Assembly: GCA_900546265.1 (NCBI GenBank)
Contig: URCA01000006.1
Location: 76,639 to 140,638 of the forward strand
Origin: an uncultured Oscillospiraceae bacterium
GTDB lineage: Bacteria > Bacillota > Clostridia > Oscillospirales > Acutalibacteraceae
Length of the DNA stretch: 64,000 nt
Direction of reading: 5' to 3'
Every line of letters starts with the position of its first letter. Position 1 is the first letter of the stretch. A model generated the notes under the pieces. That model searched no databases and was not told the DNA's origin. It saw nothing but the letters and a program-made list of their open reading frames with translations. The translations under genes were made by a program, and so were the position numbers. Of the stretch, positions 37,253-46,707 are shown piece by piece.

Positions 37253-40186
37253 TTATTTCCTTTTTTTGCGAACAGTCAGGGCCGTGCCGGCGGCCAGGAC
37301 GGCCAAGCCGGCGGCGCTGAGAAGGGCCACGGGGCCTTCGCCGGTGTCGGCACCGCCGCTGTCGGAAACGGCGCCGCTGGCGGAAGAGTCTTCAGCGGAA
37401 GAAGGCGCCTGGCTTTCTTCCTGCGGCTGCGAGCTTTCCTCCGGCGGTTTGGAGGGGTTGTTGATGGCCAGCACGACGGTCTGGCTCGGCTCGAGCGACA
37501 CGCTGTACACGCCGTCCGCCAGGGTCACCTGCTGTCCGGACACCAGCTCCCGGACGGCGCAGCCGTCCTTCAGGCCGAAGGCATCCAGCGCGACATCCAG
37601 CTTGACGGCCTGGGACTCGGCGGTGTCGTTAAACAGGGTGAAATAGACGCCCTCGTCCGCGTTGGCTCCGAACCGCTCCACCAGGACGCGGCTGTTATCG
37701 GACACGGCGCGGGTCACCGGCTCCCAGCCGGCCTCCGCCACGGTCTTGAGCACCGGCATATAGGTCTGGAAGATATCCCGATCCCGCTCGTAGAACAGCT
37801 CCCGGCTGGTCCAATACTGCAGGTCGTCGCTGTAGTTCGCCTGGGGGCTGGGGAAGATGCCGAAGGCGAGGCAGCGCTGGAAGTATTTCTCCATCATATC
37901 GTGATCGAACTTGGTATAGTCGTTGCTCAGCAGGATGCAGAAAGGCTTCTGGTAGGACAGGGTTCTCCACATACTCATGGATTCGATGCTCTGAGGCGCG
38001 TAGATGCTGCCGTTCAGGGCGGTCATTTCGGTACCCATGGCGTCGATAAGCGGGGTGTAGAAGCTGGTCTTATCGGGGCATTTGTTGGCAAAGATGGTCT
38101 TGCCCCTGGCGTGCAGATCGGTGTTCAGCTGCTTGACGAATTCCCACGTGTTGGACGCCCGGTGCAGCATGGGCTTCTTGTAATAGGGCGAGTAGGTCAG
38201 GGGCACGGTGGTGTACTGGTAATGGGCCTTGTTAAAGTTGGCGTTGCCGTTCCACCAGCCGCTGAGCTCATCTAGATAAATGCCGTCAAAAGGCACGGTG
38301 GTGCACTGAAGGGGATCGAACAGCAGATCCTGCTGCTCCTTGCTGAGATACAGGTTATAGAAATTGTAGGCGCCCGGCAGCTTGGGATTGGCGTTGATAT
38401 GAATCTGCGCGCCGTTGGGGGCCCAAGGCACGTTCACCGGCGTCCAGTTGGTTTTCCCCAGAGGGTTCAGCCCCTGGCAGATGGCGGTGGCAATGGCCTG
38501 CCGGGTGGCCTGGACGCTGACGTCCTTGCCCGCCTGCTCCTTCACCGCGGCCTGCACCATGGCGTCGTCGGGGAAGCTGGGCATGTTCTTCAGCCACCAG
38601 TCGCCCGGCTCGATATACTGATAGCCCTTGATGCCGTGCTCCATTTCATAGAAGCCCTCGATGCGGAAGTACTCGCCGCCTTCCTCCTTGAACTTGAAGT
38701 TGAAGTCCTCGGGCTGAGGCACGTTGCTGGTCTGGGTCCAGGCCACCCACATGCCCTGATCGGTCTCCCGCACCTCGTAATACTCGGGGAAAATGCGCGT
38801 GTATTTCTCCATCGCCGCCCGGAAGCCCCAGGCGGGATCGTCCAGCTTATAGATGATGAAAGAGAACCGGGCTGCGTCTGGCGCTTCGGGGACGATACCC
38901 AGGTGATAGGTCAGCACATACTGTCCGGTGCTACCGTTGTACTCCAGCTCGTAATAGGCGGGGAAGTCCATGCTCACGGCGATGGCCAGGCCCAGATCCT
39001 CGTTGTATATCACCGAGGTGGGATACATGGACCGAGGCATGCTGTCCCAGTCCACCACCGACATTTCGCCCTCGCCCAGCTCTTTATAAATATCTCCTAC
39101 GCCACCGGCGGCAATATCGCGGTGCTTTTGGATGCTGACGCCCCATTTCCAGCCGGACGCGGTGACCGGCAGGGCGTAGGACAGCTGGACGGCCCGGCCG
39201 TCCGCCGCCGCGGTGGCGTCCTTAATGACGCCGCTCACGGCAATGTGATCGTCCTCGGCGGTATAATCGGCGTTCAGGGACAGACCGAGGGACGCCTGGC
39301 TGCCCTTAAAGGCGGCGGGTGCGGACCCGGAGGCGGGAGAGAACGCGTACACGCCGGTGTTCTCCGCCGCGGCCACGTCCCGCACCAGGAAGCCGGAGTA
39401 GGCGTTGTTGGCCAGCTCCGTCCCGTCGATCTTCAGGGAGGTCACCACCGAGTCGCCCAAACCCAGCTCGAGGCCGTCCTTGGTTTTCAGGGTTTTCTTC
39501 GTGCCCTGCTCCGGCGCGGTCTGCAGCACCTGCACCGGCAGGTTCTGGAAGGTGGAGGTGGCGTCCGGCTGCCCCATGCGCAGGGTGATGTCGTCAAACC
39601 AGGCGGTACCGTAGATCGGGTTGCGCAGGAACGCGTAGACGTTCATGCTTTTGGCGGGCTTTTGCAGGGTAAAGGAGGTGTCCCGGAACTCCCAATCGTG
39701 GGTGCCCAGGGAAAACCCGGTGTAGAACCACTGGGCCGTGCCGTCCGTGTACCCGACGTAGACCGCCAGGCAATAGGAAAAATACTCGGTGCCCACGCCG
39801 CGGATAACATTCTGCGCTTTGCTCCAGCCGCTGAGCACATAGGTGCCCTGGGCGGGCGCGGACAGGGTTTGCGTAAGGCCCGCCTCGTCGGCGGCGGTGG
39901 GCGCCACCGCTTTGTAAACGGATTTCTGGGTGCCGTCGTGGGCCTCAATGGTCTCCCGAGTGTAGCCCTTGCTCCAGCCGCCCCAGGCTCCCAGCAGATT
40001 GTCGGTCAGCTGGCCGTCCCCGGCCAGATTCATCACGTGCATGGCGTCTCCATCTCCCGGCGCGTCCGCAGTCACCGTGTCCTGCGCCCGCGCGTTTAGT
40101 GTCCCGTTCCCGGGAAGAACCTGCACCGCCGTCAGCAGTGCCATGCATAGGGCCGCGCAGTGGATTAAGGTGTGTGCCTTCTTCAA
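37253..40186 (-). CDS. Putative cell-wall-anchored glycoside hydrolase-like protein
   Basis: A 977-residue secreted protein. After the signal peptide (ends near LNARAQ) comes a CBM4/9-like carbohydrate-binding beta sandwich (about 35-200; YVLSGWSKAQN, GTAWFDDITLRMG), a larger beta-sandwich domain (about 215-460) and a TIM-barrel-like catalytic region (about 480-830). The barrel has DGIYLDELSGWW as the likely active-site strand, with GKTIFANKCPD and DAMGTEMTALN. A C-terminal beta domain, a Ser/Pro/Glu linker and an ADTGE-hydrophobic-RKKRK tail follow, suggesting sortase anchoring. I cannot assign a GH family. The start is taken as TTG 40186 with an AAGGGGG site; in-frame ATGs upstream lie next to or before the promoter. 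Confidence 0.68.
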   Translation of the reverse strand: MKKAHTLIHCAALCMALLTAVQVLPGNGTLNARAQDTVTADAPGDGDAMHVMNLAGDGQLTDNLLGAWGGWSKGYTRETIEAHDGTQKSVYKAVAPTAADEAGLTQTLSAPAQGTYVLSGWSKAQNVIRGVGTEYFSYCLAVYVGYTDGTAQWFYTGFSLGTHDWEFRDTSFTLQKPAKSMNVYAFLRNPIYGTAWFDDITLRMGQPDATSTFQNLPVQVLQTAPEQGTKKTLKTKDGLELGLGDSVVTSLKIDGTELANNAYSGFLVRDVAAAENTGVYAFSPASGSAPAAFKGSQASLGLSLNADYTAEDDHIAVSGVIKDATAAADGRAVQLSYALPVTASGWKWGVSIQKHRDIAAGGVGDIYKELGEGEMSVVDWDSMPRSMYPTSVIYNEDLGLAIAVSMDFPAYYELEYNGSTGQYVLTYHLGIVPEAPDAARFSFIIYKLDDPAWGFRAAMEKYTRIFPEYYEVRETDQGMWVAWTQTSNVPQPEDFNFKFKEEGGEYFRIEGFYEMEHGIKGYQYIEPGDWWLKNMPSFPDDAMVQAAVKEQAGKDVSVQATRQAIATAICQGLNPLGKTNWTPVNVPWAPNGAQIHINANPKLPGAYNFYNLYLSKEQQDLLFDPLQCTTVPFDGIYLDELSGWWNGNANFNKAHYQYTTVPLTYSPYYKKPMLHRASNTWEFVKQLNTDLHARGKTIFANKCPDKTSFYTPLIDAMGTEMTALNGSIYAPQSIESMSMWRTLSYQKPFCILLSNDYTKFDHDMMEKYFQRCLAFGIFPSPQANYSDDLQYWTSRELFYERDRDIFQTYMPVLKTVAEAGWEPVTRAVSDNSRVLVERFGANADEGVYFTLFNDTAESQAVKLDVALDAFGLKDGCAVRELVSGQQVTLADGVYSVSLEPSQTVVLAINNPSKPPEESSQPQEESQAPSSAEDSSASGAVSDSGGADTGEGPVALLSAAGLAVLAAGTALTVRKKRK

Positions 40187-40310
40187 ATGTATCCCCCTTT
40201 TCCTCTTTATCGCCATGGAATTGTCCCTGACGGGCTTTTTGCGGGCCGGCCCCTCCGCGCAGGGAGGGTAAACGCGGACATCCGGCTGTCCGCCGTTTGC
40301 CGTTATCTCC

Positions 40311-40339
40311 ACTATAAAGAATTGCGTTTCCAGAAACAA
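40311..40339 (-). promoter_or_regulatory. Promoter of the surface hydrolase/FN3 operon
   Basis: On the minus strand, TTGTTT (40334-40339) and TATAGT (40311-40316) are 17 bases apart, giving a leader of about 120 bases. The rest of the divergent gap (40340-40609) is AT-rich. It should contain the YesN-type gene's promoter, but I see only a weak TAAAAT there. Confidence 0.55.
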
Positions 40340-40609
40340 GCAAATATCTTTGTGATTTATGTTGTATTTTTTCGGCATTTATTTTCTGAAAGCGGATTTA
40401 TTTTTATAGATTCTTACTATATATCCCCCCAGTTCCCCGGATGCAGGCGCCCGTTCACCCCTCCCCCGCCGGAACAGCCGATCCGTCAGCGTAAAAAAGT
40501 GACAATTACCAAAAAAATCCGGTACAGGTTCAAAAGAATGCCTCTAGGAAAATTCCGAAAAATTGGTTAAAATTAAAGAAAGAGTTTAAAAATTAAAGGA
40601 GGAGCCTCA

Positions 40610-42070
40610 ATGGCCGGAAACTGCGCACGCTACAGTATCCTGATTGTGGATGACAAGGAACTGGATCGCAATGGGGTCTGCTATCTCATTCAGCAGTATG
40701 GACTGGATCTCCACCCGATTCCGGCGGCTTCCGGCTCGGAAGCGCTGGAAATCCTGCGCCGCATGCCCGTACATATTCTGCTGACCGATGTCAAAATGCC
40801 GGAAATGACAGGCCATGAGCTCATTGTCGAGGCCAAAAAAATTCAGCCCGACCTGAAGGTCATCATCTTCAGCTCCTACGAAAACTTTGATTACGCCCAC
40901 AAGGCCATGGATCTGGGGGTCACCAAATACCTGCTCAAGCCTATAAAAGTTGATAAATTTCTATCATGTATCAAATCAATGATCCGTGTATTACGAGAGG
41001 GAGAACGCACCCGGATCATCAGCATGTACTTCAATGTGATGACCGGTCTGTGCAATCCGGACGGCAGCGGCCTAAGCGGCGACGAGAAGGCCGGCGATGT
41101 CCTGCTGCTGGATTTTGTGGAGCCCTTCTTCAACCTGCATCACCTGTCTCTGCGCGGCGAGGACGATGAGGAAACGCGGTTCATCGACATCCCCCTCAAC
41201 GAATACCAGTGCGCCTTCATCGCCCCCACAGAGGAGGAGGCACGGGACTGCCTGCGCCGTCTGGAGCAGATTCTGGCCGAACGGGGGGACAACCGGTACA
41301 TCCTGATTTACGGCGGCCATTTCGAAACGATCGCCCAGCTCAGCGAGCTGTACAACCGGATGGAGAGCCTCAGCTCCTCCAAATTCTATCTGGCGCGCAG
41401 CACCATAGTGGACATGACCCGTCAGAAGGCGGAGGAGGCCAACATCGACGTGCGGCGCTATCTGGAAAAAGCGGCGGAAATCGGAAAGCTGGTAACCCGC
41501 AAGGAGCTGCAGCACGCCGAAAAGGAAATCGAGGCCGTTTTCAGCGATTTGCAAAAACAAATATACGTGCCCACCTCCCTGGCCAAATTCATCAGCAGCG
41601 AGTTGGTGCGGGCCGGACTGAGCGAAACCCTTCCCGACTATAACGCGACCCTGCTGCAATACATCACCGAAATTGAGCACAGCGCCAGCATCGAGGATTT
41701 GAAAAGCATCTGCATCCGGGTGGTCAAGCAGTATTCCGAGCAGGACGAGGAGACCGTTGCCATCGATCAGGCCCTGGACATCATTCACCGGGAATACATG
41801 AACAACATCAGCTTGGAAAGCGTGGCCTCCGACGTGTATCTGTCCACCTGCTACCTGAGCTATCTGTTCAAAAAAACCACGGGCATGAATTTCATCAAAT
41901 ACCTGACCTCTTACCGGGTGGACATGGCCAAAAGCCTGCTGCGCACCACCAAGCTGAAGGTGGGAAGCATCTGCGAGATGGTGGGTTACTCCAACGTGTC
42001 GTATTTCTGTCAGATTTTCAAGAATCACTGCGGCATGACGCCCGCCCAGTTCCGGGGAAGCAAGCTGTGA
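40610..42070 (+). CDS. YesN-type response regulator (receiver plus AraC HTH)
   Basis: A 486-residue two-component response regulator. The N-terminal receiver (about 8-125) has the acidic DDKE cluster, the phospho-acceptor Asp in LLTDVKMPEMTG, a SSYENFDYAHKAM switch helix and the Lys in YLLKPIK. The central about 230 residues are a variable helical segment. The C-terminal 100 residues form two AraC-type helix-turn-helix units (VASDVYLSTCYLSYLFKKTTGMNFIKYL; VGYSNVSYFCQIFKNHCGMTPAQFR). It overlaps the kinase gene by four bases. It likely activates the neighbouring glycan genes. Confidence 0.93.
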   Translation: MAGNCARYSILIVDDKELDRNGVCYLIQQYGLDLHPIPAASGSEALEILRRMPVHILLTDVKMPEMTGHELIVEAKKIQPDLKVIIFSSYENFDYAHKAMDLGVTKYLLKPIKVDKFLSCIKSMIRVLREGERTRIISMYFNVMTGLCNPDGSGLSGDEKAGDVLLLDFVEPFFNLHHLSLRGEDDEETRFIDIPLNEYQCAFIAPTEEEARDCLRRLEQILAERGDNRYILIYGGHFETIAQLSELYNRMESLSSSKFYLARSTIVDMTRQKAEEANIDVRRYLEKAAEIGKLVTRKELQHAEKEIEAVFSDLQKQIYVPTSLAKFISSELVRAGLSETLPDYNATLLQYITEIEHSASIEDLKSICIRVVKQYSEQDEETVAIDQALDIIHREYMNNISLESVASDVYLSTCYLSYLFKKTTGMNFIKYLTSYRVDMAKSLLRTTKLKVGSICEMVGYSNVSYFCQIFKNHCGMTPAQFRGSKL

Positions 42071-43806
42071 TCCGCGCCTTTAAGGCCTGGTTTTCCGAAC
42101 GGAAGCTGTGGCAGAAGCTGCTGATTCTGTATCTGACGGTCTCCATCATCCCGATCGTGGCCCTGAGCACCTTGAGCTACATGGTATCGGCGGATATCAT
42201 GTACGATCAGGTCAGCGTGCGGCTGTACGAATCCACCCGCAACATGGCCGGGCAGATCCGGGCCAAAAAGCTGCTGCTGGAGACCAGCCTCGACGAGGTG
42301 GCCTATCAGGACGCTTTTCTGCAGCGGTTGGCCCTGGCCCCCCGCTCCACGCTGTTCCGCAAGGAGTTGGAGGGCACCTGCGGGGATTTGCTGCGGCAGC
42401 TGCAAAAGGTGGCGGGCGAGGTCACCAACGTCTGCATCCTGCTGCCCGGCAGAGACACCGTTATCAGCGCCCTGGAGGGCGACTACACCGCGCTGGAGCG
42501 GGAGGCCGGAAAGGTGTGCTACACGGCGGATTCCCTCGTGGCCCTGACCAGCAGCCAGGAGACCACCTGCCTGTACCGTCAAATCGTCAACCCCTATTCC
42601 GGCGGCGTGATTGGCACCATCGTGCTGCAGCTCGACTCCCGCCGCCTGTTCGGAGAGCTGCATATCGAGGGGCTGAAGGAATACGCCTTTATCATGCAGG
42701 ACGGCGACGGGGTCAACCTGTACACCGAGGCCCGTCTAAACAAGTCGTACGGGGAAATCTTCCCCCACACCCTGCGGTTTTCCGACAGCCGGGAAATCAA
42801 GCTGATGCGGCACACCTTCTTGTATGAACCGTACTATATGGCGGATTTGAACTGGAACGTCTGCCTGCTCATCCCCAAGGATATCCTGTTCGCGGGGTTT
42901 TCGGACATCATCCTGTTCAGCCTGAGCATCGCCCTGGTCTGCATCCTGCTGGTATCGGTCTTTTCCATTTTGATTTCCCTGAGCTTTTCCAGGCGGCTCA
43001 ACGGCATCAGCCAAGAAATGATTCGGGTGGGTACCGGCAAGCTGGAGGTCAACCTGGACGTCAAGGAAAACGGCGACGAGATCGGCCATCTCGCCTATAT
43101 TTTTAACGAGATGGTCAACCGGCTCAACACCTTGATCATCGACAAATACAAAAGCGAGCTCAAGCAGCAAGAAGCGCAGCTGAAGATTCTACAGGCGCAG
43201 ATCAACCCCCATTTTCTTTACAACTGCATGGACACCATCAACTGGCGGGCCATTATGAACGGGGACGAAAAGACCAGCGCCTTCGCCACCAATCTGTCCG
43301 ATTTCTACCGCACCTGCCTGAACAAGGGCAACACCAAGATCCGCATGAAGGACGAGTTCAAAAACATCCGCGCCTATCTCCAGCTGCAGGAGGATCTCCA
43401 CGACTATTCCTTCGACGTGTTTTACGATGTGGACGAGCGGATCTACGACTACGAAAGCGTCAACCTGATCCTCCAGCCGGTGGTGGAAAACGCGCTGGAG
43501 CATGGGGTGGAAAAGACAACGGGTGTGAAGGGGGCGATCCGTATCAGCGCCGCCTTTGAGGAGGAAAACGGGGAAACGTGCATCGTTATCCGCGTCTTTA
43601 ACACCGGCCCGCCCATCGATCCCCGGACCGCTGAGGAGGTTTTGACCGATCCCAGCCGGGGATACGGGCTGGCCAACGTACACAGCCGGATTCAGCTCTA
43701 TTTCGGGAAGACTTACGGCGTGCACATCGCGCCCGCGCAGGGCGGCACCCTCTGTCGTATCGTCATCCCGGCCATAAGGTGGAAACAATATGAAGAACAA
43801 CCATAA
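42067..43806 (+). CDS. YesM-type sensor histidine kinase
   Basis: A 579-residue membrane kinase. It has a first helix at about residues 17-37, a Cache-like extracellular sensor domain (about 40-280), a second helix (about 285-307), a HAMP linker (about 310-360), then the His_kinase domain. The phosphorylated His is in QINPHFLYNCMDTINW, and the ATPase has the N-box LILQPVVENALEHG and a GYGLANVHSRI G-box. This is the YesM/LytS class, which pairs with AraC-type regulators to sense glycans. The start is GTG 42067, overlapping yesN. The 3' end overlaps the lipoprotein gene by 17 bases. Confidence 0.93.
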   Translation: MIRAFKAWFSERKLWQKLLILYLTVSIIPIVALSTLSYMVSADIMYDQVSVRLYESTRNMAGQIRAKKLLLETSLDEVAYQDAFLQRLALAPRSTLFRKELEGTCGDLLRQLQKVAGEVTNVCILLPGRDTVISALEGDYTALEREAGKVCYTADSLVALTSSQETTCLYRQIVNPYSGGVIGTIVLQLDSRRLFGELHIEGLKEYAFIMQDGDGVNLYTEARLNKSYGEIFPHTLRFSDSREIKLMRHTFLYEPYYMADLNWNVCLLIPKDILFAGFSDIILFSLSIALVCILLVSVFSILISLSFSRRLNGISQEMIRVGTGKLEVNLDVKENGDEIGHLAYIFNEMVNRLNTLIIDKYKSELKQQEAQLKILQAQINPHFLYNCMDTINWRAIMNGDEKTSAFATNLSDFYRTCLNKGNTKIRMKDEFKNIRAYLQLQEDLHDYSFDVFYDVDERIYDYESVNLILQPVVENALEHGVEKTTGVKGAIRISAAFEEENGETCIVIRVFNTGPPIDPRTAEEVLTDPSRGYGLANVHSRIQLYFGKTYGVHIAPAQGGTLCRIVIPAIRWKQYEEQP

Positions 43807-45139
43807 AGCCCTGGCGGCGGCCGTTTGCCTGACCCTGCTCGCGGCGGGCTGCTCCCCCAAGCGGGAGGCCGTCTCCTCCGCCCCCGCGCCCCCTGAGAAG
43901 GAAATCCGCTGGCTTCTCGCCCTGGAGGGCGCCGCCTACCCGAAGGAATGGGAAAGCTATGAGGTGCTGGCGGCCATCTCGGAAAAGGCCGGCGTGACCC
44001 CTGTGCTTGAGCCTCTCAACGAAAACTACGCCCCGACTCTGCTCAAGCGGCTGCAATCCGGGGAGCGGCCGGCGCTCATCACCCTGGCCGCGGCGGACCC
44101 CGTCTGCCTCCAGATGGAGCACATTTCGTCTGTCCGCCGGATCGACGCCATTCCCGCTCTCTTTGAGCAGCTTCCGGAGGACATTCGGGCCTTTCACCAG
44201 CAGGCGGACGGCTCGCTGCTGTATCTGCCCGGGGGCTTCGGCGGGGAGGCGGCGGTGCCGGCGGAGGGCATCTATGTCCGCGAGGATATGTTCGACACCC
44301 TGGGCCGGCCCGGACTGACCGATGAAAACGGATTCTTCGCCGCCCTGGAGGCGTACGACTCCTGGTACGGCCGCAATCGGGATGAGACCAAGACCAACTA
44401 TCTGCCGGTCGTCTTCGGAGCGAACGGAGGCGGCACCCAGACGCTGCGGCATTGGTTCGGCTTGACACCGGGCACAGAGGATCCGGCCGGCGAGGAGGCG
44501 CTGCTGCGCTTTCTGGAGCGGCTGGGCCGCGCGGGGGGCACCTCCGGCGCGCTGGAAATCCCCGACGCTTCCCTCGACCATCTTCTGCAGAGCGAGGCGC
44601 TGTTTTACATCGGCAGCGCTTCGCGGCTCGAACGGTACAGCCGGGAGCACGGGGACACGCCCTATCGCCCCGTCTGGCCGCGGTTCCGGGAAGGCGGCTA
44701 TGCCATGGCCGCCTCCCCCTACGGCTGCTACGCCACCTATCTGTGCGCGGCGGACGCCGATCTGGGGGACACCGTCCGCCTGGCCAGGTATTTGCTTTCG
44801 AAGGAAGGCAGCCGCACCGCCATGCTGGGGCTGCAAAACCGCCACTGGCTGGAGACGGACGACGGCGGACTGGTGCTGTTCCCCGACGCCCGCGACCAGC
44901 TGAACGCCGATCCCGGCTATGCCGAAAAGACCGGAATCGGGCGGGTGCCGTTTCTGAGCAGCGTCGGCGCCGTGTATCCCGGCACCCGGCCGGCGGGACT
45001 GCCGACGCTGGACATTCTAAAGGCCTTGAAGCAGGCACGGTACGACCCTACCACCGAGCAGGGACTCGCGCGCAGCCTGGAGGAGGAAAGACGAACGCAG
45101 TCGTATAAAAACGCCTTGACCATCGGCGGCGCGGGATAA
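43790..45139 (+). CDS. Lipoprotein, extracellular solute-binding-protein-like
   Basis: A 449-residue lipoprotein with lipobox LLAAGCS (Cys about residue 21) and the alpha/beta arrangement of family 1 sugar-binding proteins, though divergent (EIRWLLALEGAAYPKEWESYEV at the N terminus; the usual AWTWDEF-type Trp patch is replaced by YDSWYGRNRDE). It starts inside the kinase gene (AAGGTGG site) and is not next to permeases, so it may present its ligand to the sensor kinase rather than feed a transporter. It could also serve one of the ABC systems downstream. Confidence 0.75.
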   Translation: MKNNHKALAAAVCLTLLAAGCSPKREAVSSAPAPPEKEIRWLLALEGAAYPKEWESYEVLAAISEKAGVTPVLEPLNENYAPTLLKRLQSGERPALITLAAADPVCLQMEHISSVRRIDAIPALFEQLPEDIRAFHQQADGSLLYLPGGFGGEAAVPAEGIYVREDMFDTLGRPGLTDENGFFAALEAYDSWYGRNRDETKTNYLPVVFGANGGGTQTLRHWFGLTPGTEDPAGEEALLRFLERLGRAGGTSGALEIPDASLDHLLQSEALFYIGSASRLERYSREHGDTPYRPVWPRFREGGYAMAASPYGCYATYLCAADADLGDTVRLARYLLSKEGSRTAMLGLQNRHWLETDDGGLVLFPDARDQLNADPGYAEKTGIGRVPFLSSVGAVYPGTRPAGLPTLDILKALKQARYDPTTEQGLARSLEEERRTQSYKNALTIGGAG

Positions 45140-45145
45140 ATAGGG

Positions 45146-45182
45146 AAACCGGGAGAAGGGACACGGTCCTCTCTCCCGGTTT
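45146..45182. terminator. Bidirectional terminator, 11-bp perfect stem
   Basis: The stem pairs 45146-45156 with 45172-45182 and ends in T6 on the plus strand. It separates the convergent regulator operon and the large transport operon. Confidence 0.8.
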
Positions 45183-45187
45183 TTTGA

Positions 45188-46660
45188 TTATTGCAGTTCC
45201 TTCAGCTTGGCGGACAGCAGCGAGGCGTTTTCATTGATCAGGGTGTTCAGATCCTTGGTGCCGGTACGGGCCCAGCCGCACAGGTCCTGGAAGTACAGGC
45301 CCTCCAGCCCATAGCCGTAGAACCAGGGCACCACGTACTGCATATTGGTCTCCTTGCTGAACTGGTATTCCTCCCGGCCATGGACCATGTTGCCGGTCAG
45401 CTCCAGCTGGGCGTTGATCATCATCTCGCCGAAGGCCATGCCGCCCTCGATGTTCTTGGCGCCTTTGGCGATGCTGAAGCCGCCGTTCAGGCCGCCCACC
45501 ATGCCGCAGTAGGGACTGTTTTTGTCCCGGCGGGGGAAGGGGACGAGCGCATAGGTCTTCATACCCGCGGTCTTGCAGATGGTTTTAAAATCGCCGTTGG
45601 GCAGCACCATGGCGCATTTGCCGCTGGTAAACTGCTCATTGGCTTGCCAGTGGGTGGGATAGGCGGATTTGTCCTTGTTGATCATGTCGGTGAAAAAGTT
45701 GTGGGCGGCGATATATTTTTGGTTGTTGACCAGGTTGAGCTCGGCCTTGCCGTTCTTGAACTTGATGACATCCTCACCCACGGACAGCGGGAAGAAATAA
45801 TCCAAATCGGTGGCGAAGCCGTAGATGCCGTTCTGCGCGTCGGTCATCTGCTTGGCCAGGGACCGGAAGGTATCCCACGTCCAGTTCCCCTCTTTGTAAT
45901 ACTCGGTGGGGGTCTTCTTGCCCGCCCGCTGGAACAGCGCCGTGTTATAGAACATCACGGAGGGCGGCGTCTCCTGGATGACCGCATACCGCTCGCCCTT
46001 ATAGGCGCAGAAGTTGTTCATCAGAATGGCGCTTTGGCCGGGATGATCCTGAATGTATTTGTCGATGGGCTGGGTCATCCCTTTGATGGCCCGCAGGGGA
46101 TAGTCCTGATAGGTGGAATACACATAGTCGGGAGAGCTCTTGGAATTGACCAGCATCTGCAGCTTTTCGTTGCGGGATACGTTGTTGGTCACGATGAATT
46201 TCACCGTGGCTCCCGGATAGGCCTTTTCGAACATGGCCTTGGCCTTGTCGAACACCTCGCCGGTGAAGGGCGTATACGCCAGCACTTCCCCCTTGATGTT
46301 CTTGCGCAGGGCGTAAGGTGCGTCCAGCTGTTCCGGCGTGTAGTTTTTCACCGTGCTGGACCAGCCGCCGCCCGGCAGAGTGGTGACGGGGGTGTTCCTC
46401 TTGGTGGTCGCGGCGGTGGCCTTTCCGCCGCCGTTTTTACTGGTGGTCGTGACGGCCTGGCTGCCGCCGGTCTCGGTGGTGCTGGCGTCGGTGCCCGTCT
46501 CGCTGGGATCGGTGACGGACGCGCTGCTTTCCGCAGTGCCCGTGCCGCCGGTTTCGCTGGTTTCCGGCACCGACGAGGGGGTTGTTTTTCCATCGTTCGA
46601 GCAGCCCGCCGCCAACAGCAGGGCCATCACGGCCGACAGAAGCGCTATCGTTTTTTTCAT
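45188..46660 (-). CDS. ABC sugar-binding lipoprotein (CUT1, family 1)
   Basis: A 490-residue lipoprotein with lipobox LLLAAGCS, a Ser/Thr/Gly-rich linker of about 80 residues, then a periplasmic-binding-protein fold. Blocks include GEVLAYTPFTGEVFDKAKAMFEKAYPG, VMFYNTALFQRAGKKTPTEYYKEGNWTWDTFRSLA (the usual sugar-stacking Trp region) and LNGGFSIAKGAKN. The start at 46660 follows GGGAGGT. It ends the eight-gene operon and is 47 bases from its nearest permease. The long Ser/Thr linker is characteristic of wall-spanning lipoproteins. Confidence 0.9.
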   Translation of the reverse strand: MKKTIALLSAVMALLLAAGCSNDGKTTPSSVPETSETGGTGTAESSASVTDPSETGTDASTTETGGSQAVTTTSKNGGGKATAATTKRNTPVTTLPGGGWSSTVKNYTPEQLDAPYALRKNIKGEVLAYTPFTGEVFDKAKAMFEKAYPGATVKFIVTNNVSRNEKLQMLVNSKSSPDYVYSTYQDYPLRAIKGMTQPIDKYIQDHPGQSAILMNNFCAYKGERYAVIQETPPSVMFYNTALFQRAGKKTPTEYYKEGNWTWDTFRSLAKQMTDAQNGIYGFATDLDYFFPLSVGEDVIKFKNGKAELNLVNNQKYIAAHNFFTDMINKDKSAYPTHWQANEQFTSGKCAMVLPNGDFKTICKTAGMKTYALVPFPRRDKNSPYCGMVGGLNGGFSIAKGAKNIEGGMAFGEMMINAQLELTGNMVHGREEYQFSKETNMQYVVPWFYGYGLEGLYFQDLCGWARTGTKDLNTLINENASLLSAKLKELQ

Positions 46661-46707
46661 GTCTTTACCTCCCAATCTCCATATTCAATAAAACCCGGAA
46701 GCCCGGG

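Noticed and set aside
38399..40099. 566-codon open frame antisense to the surface hydrolase gene
   Set aside because: Same reason: low-complexity Gly/His/Arg/Val translation, no ribosome site, and the opposite strand has a signal peptide, domains and a wall-sorting tail.
40187..40378. 64-residue N-terminal extension of the surface hydrolase
   Set aside because: It would begin upstream of the best promoter and would place the signal peptide internally. TTG 40186 has a good ribosome site.
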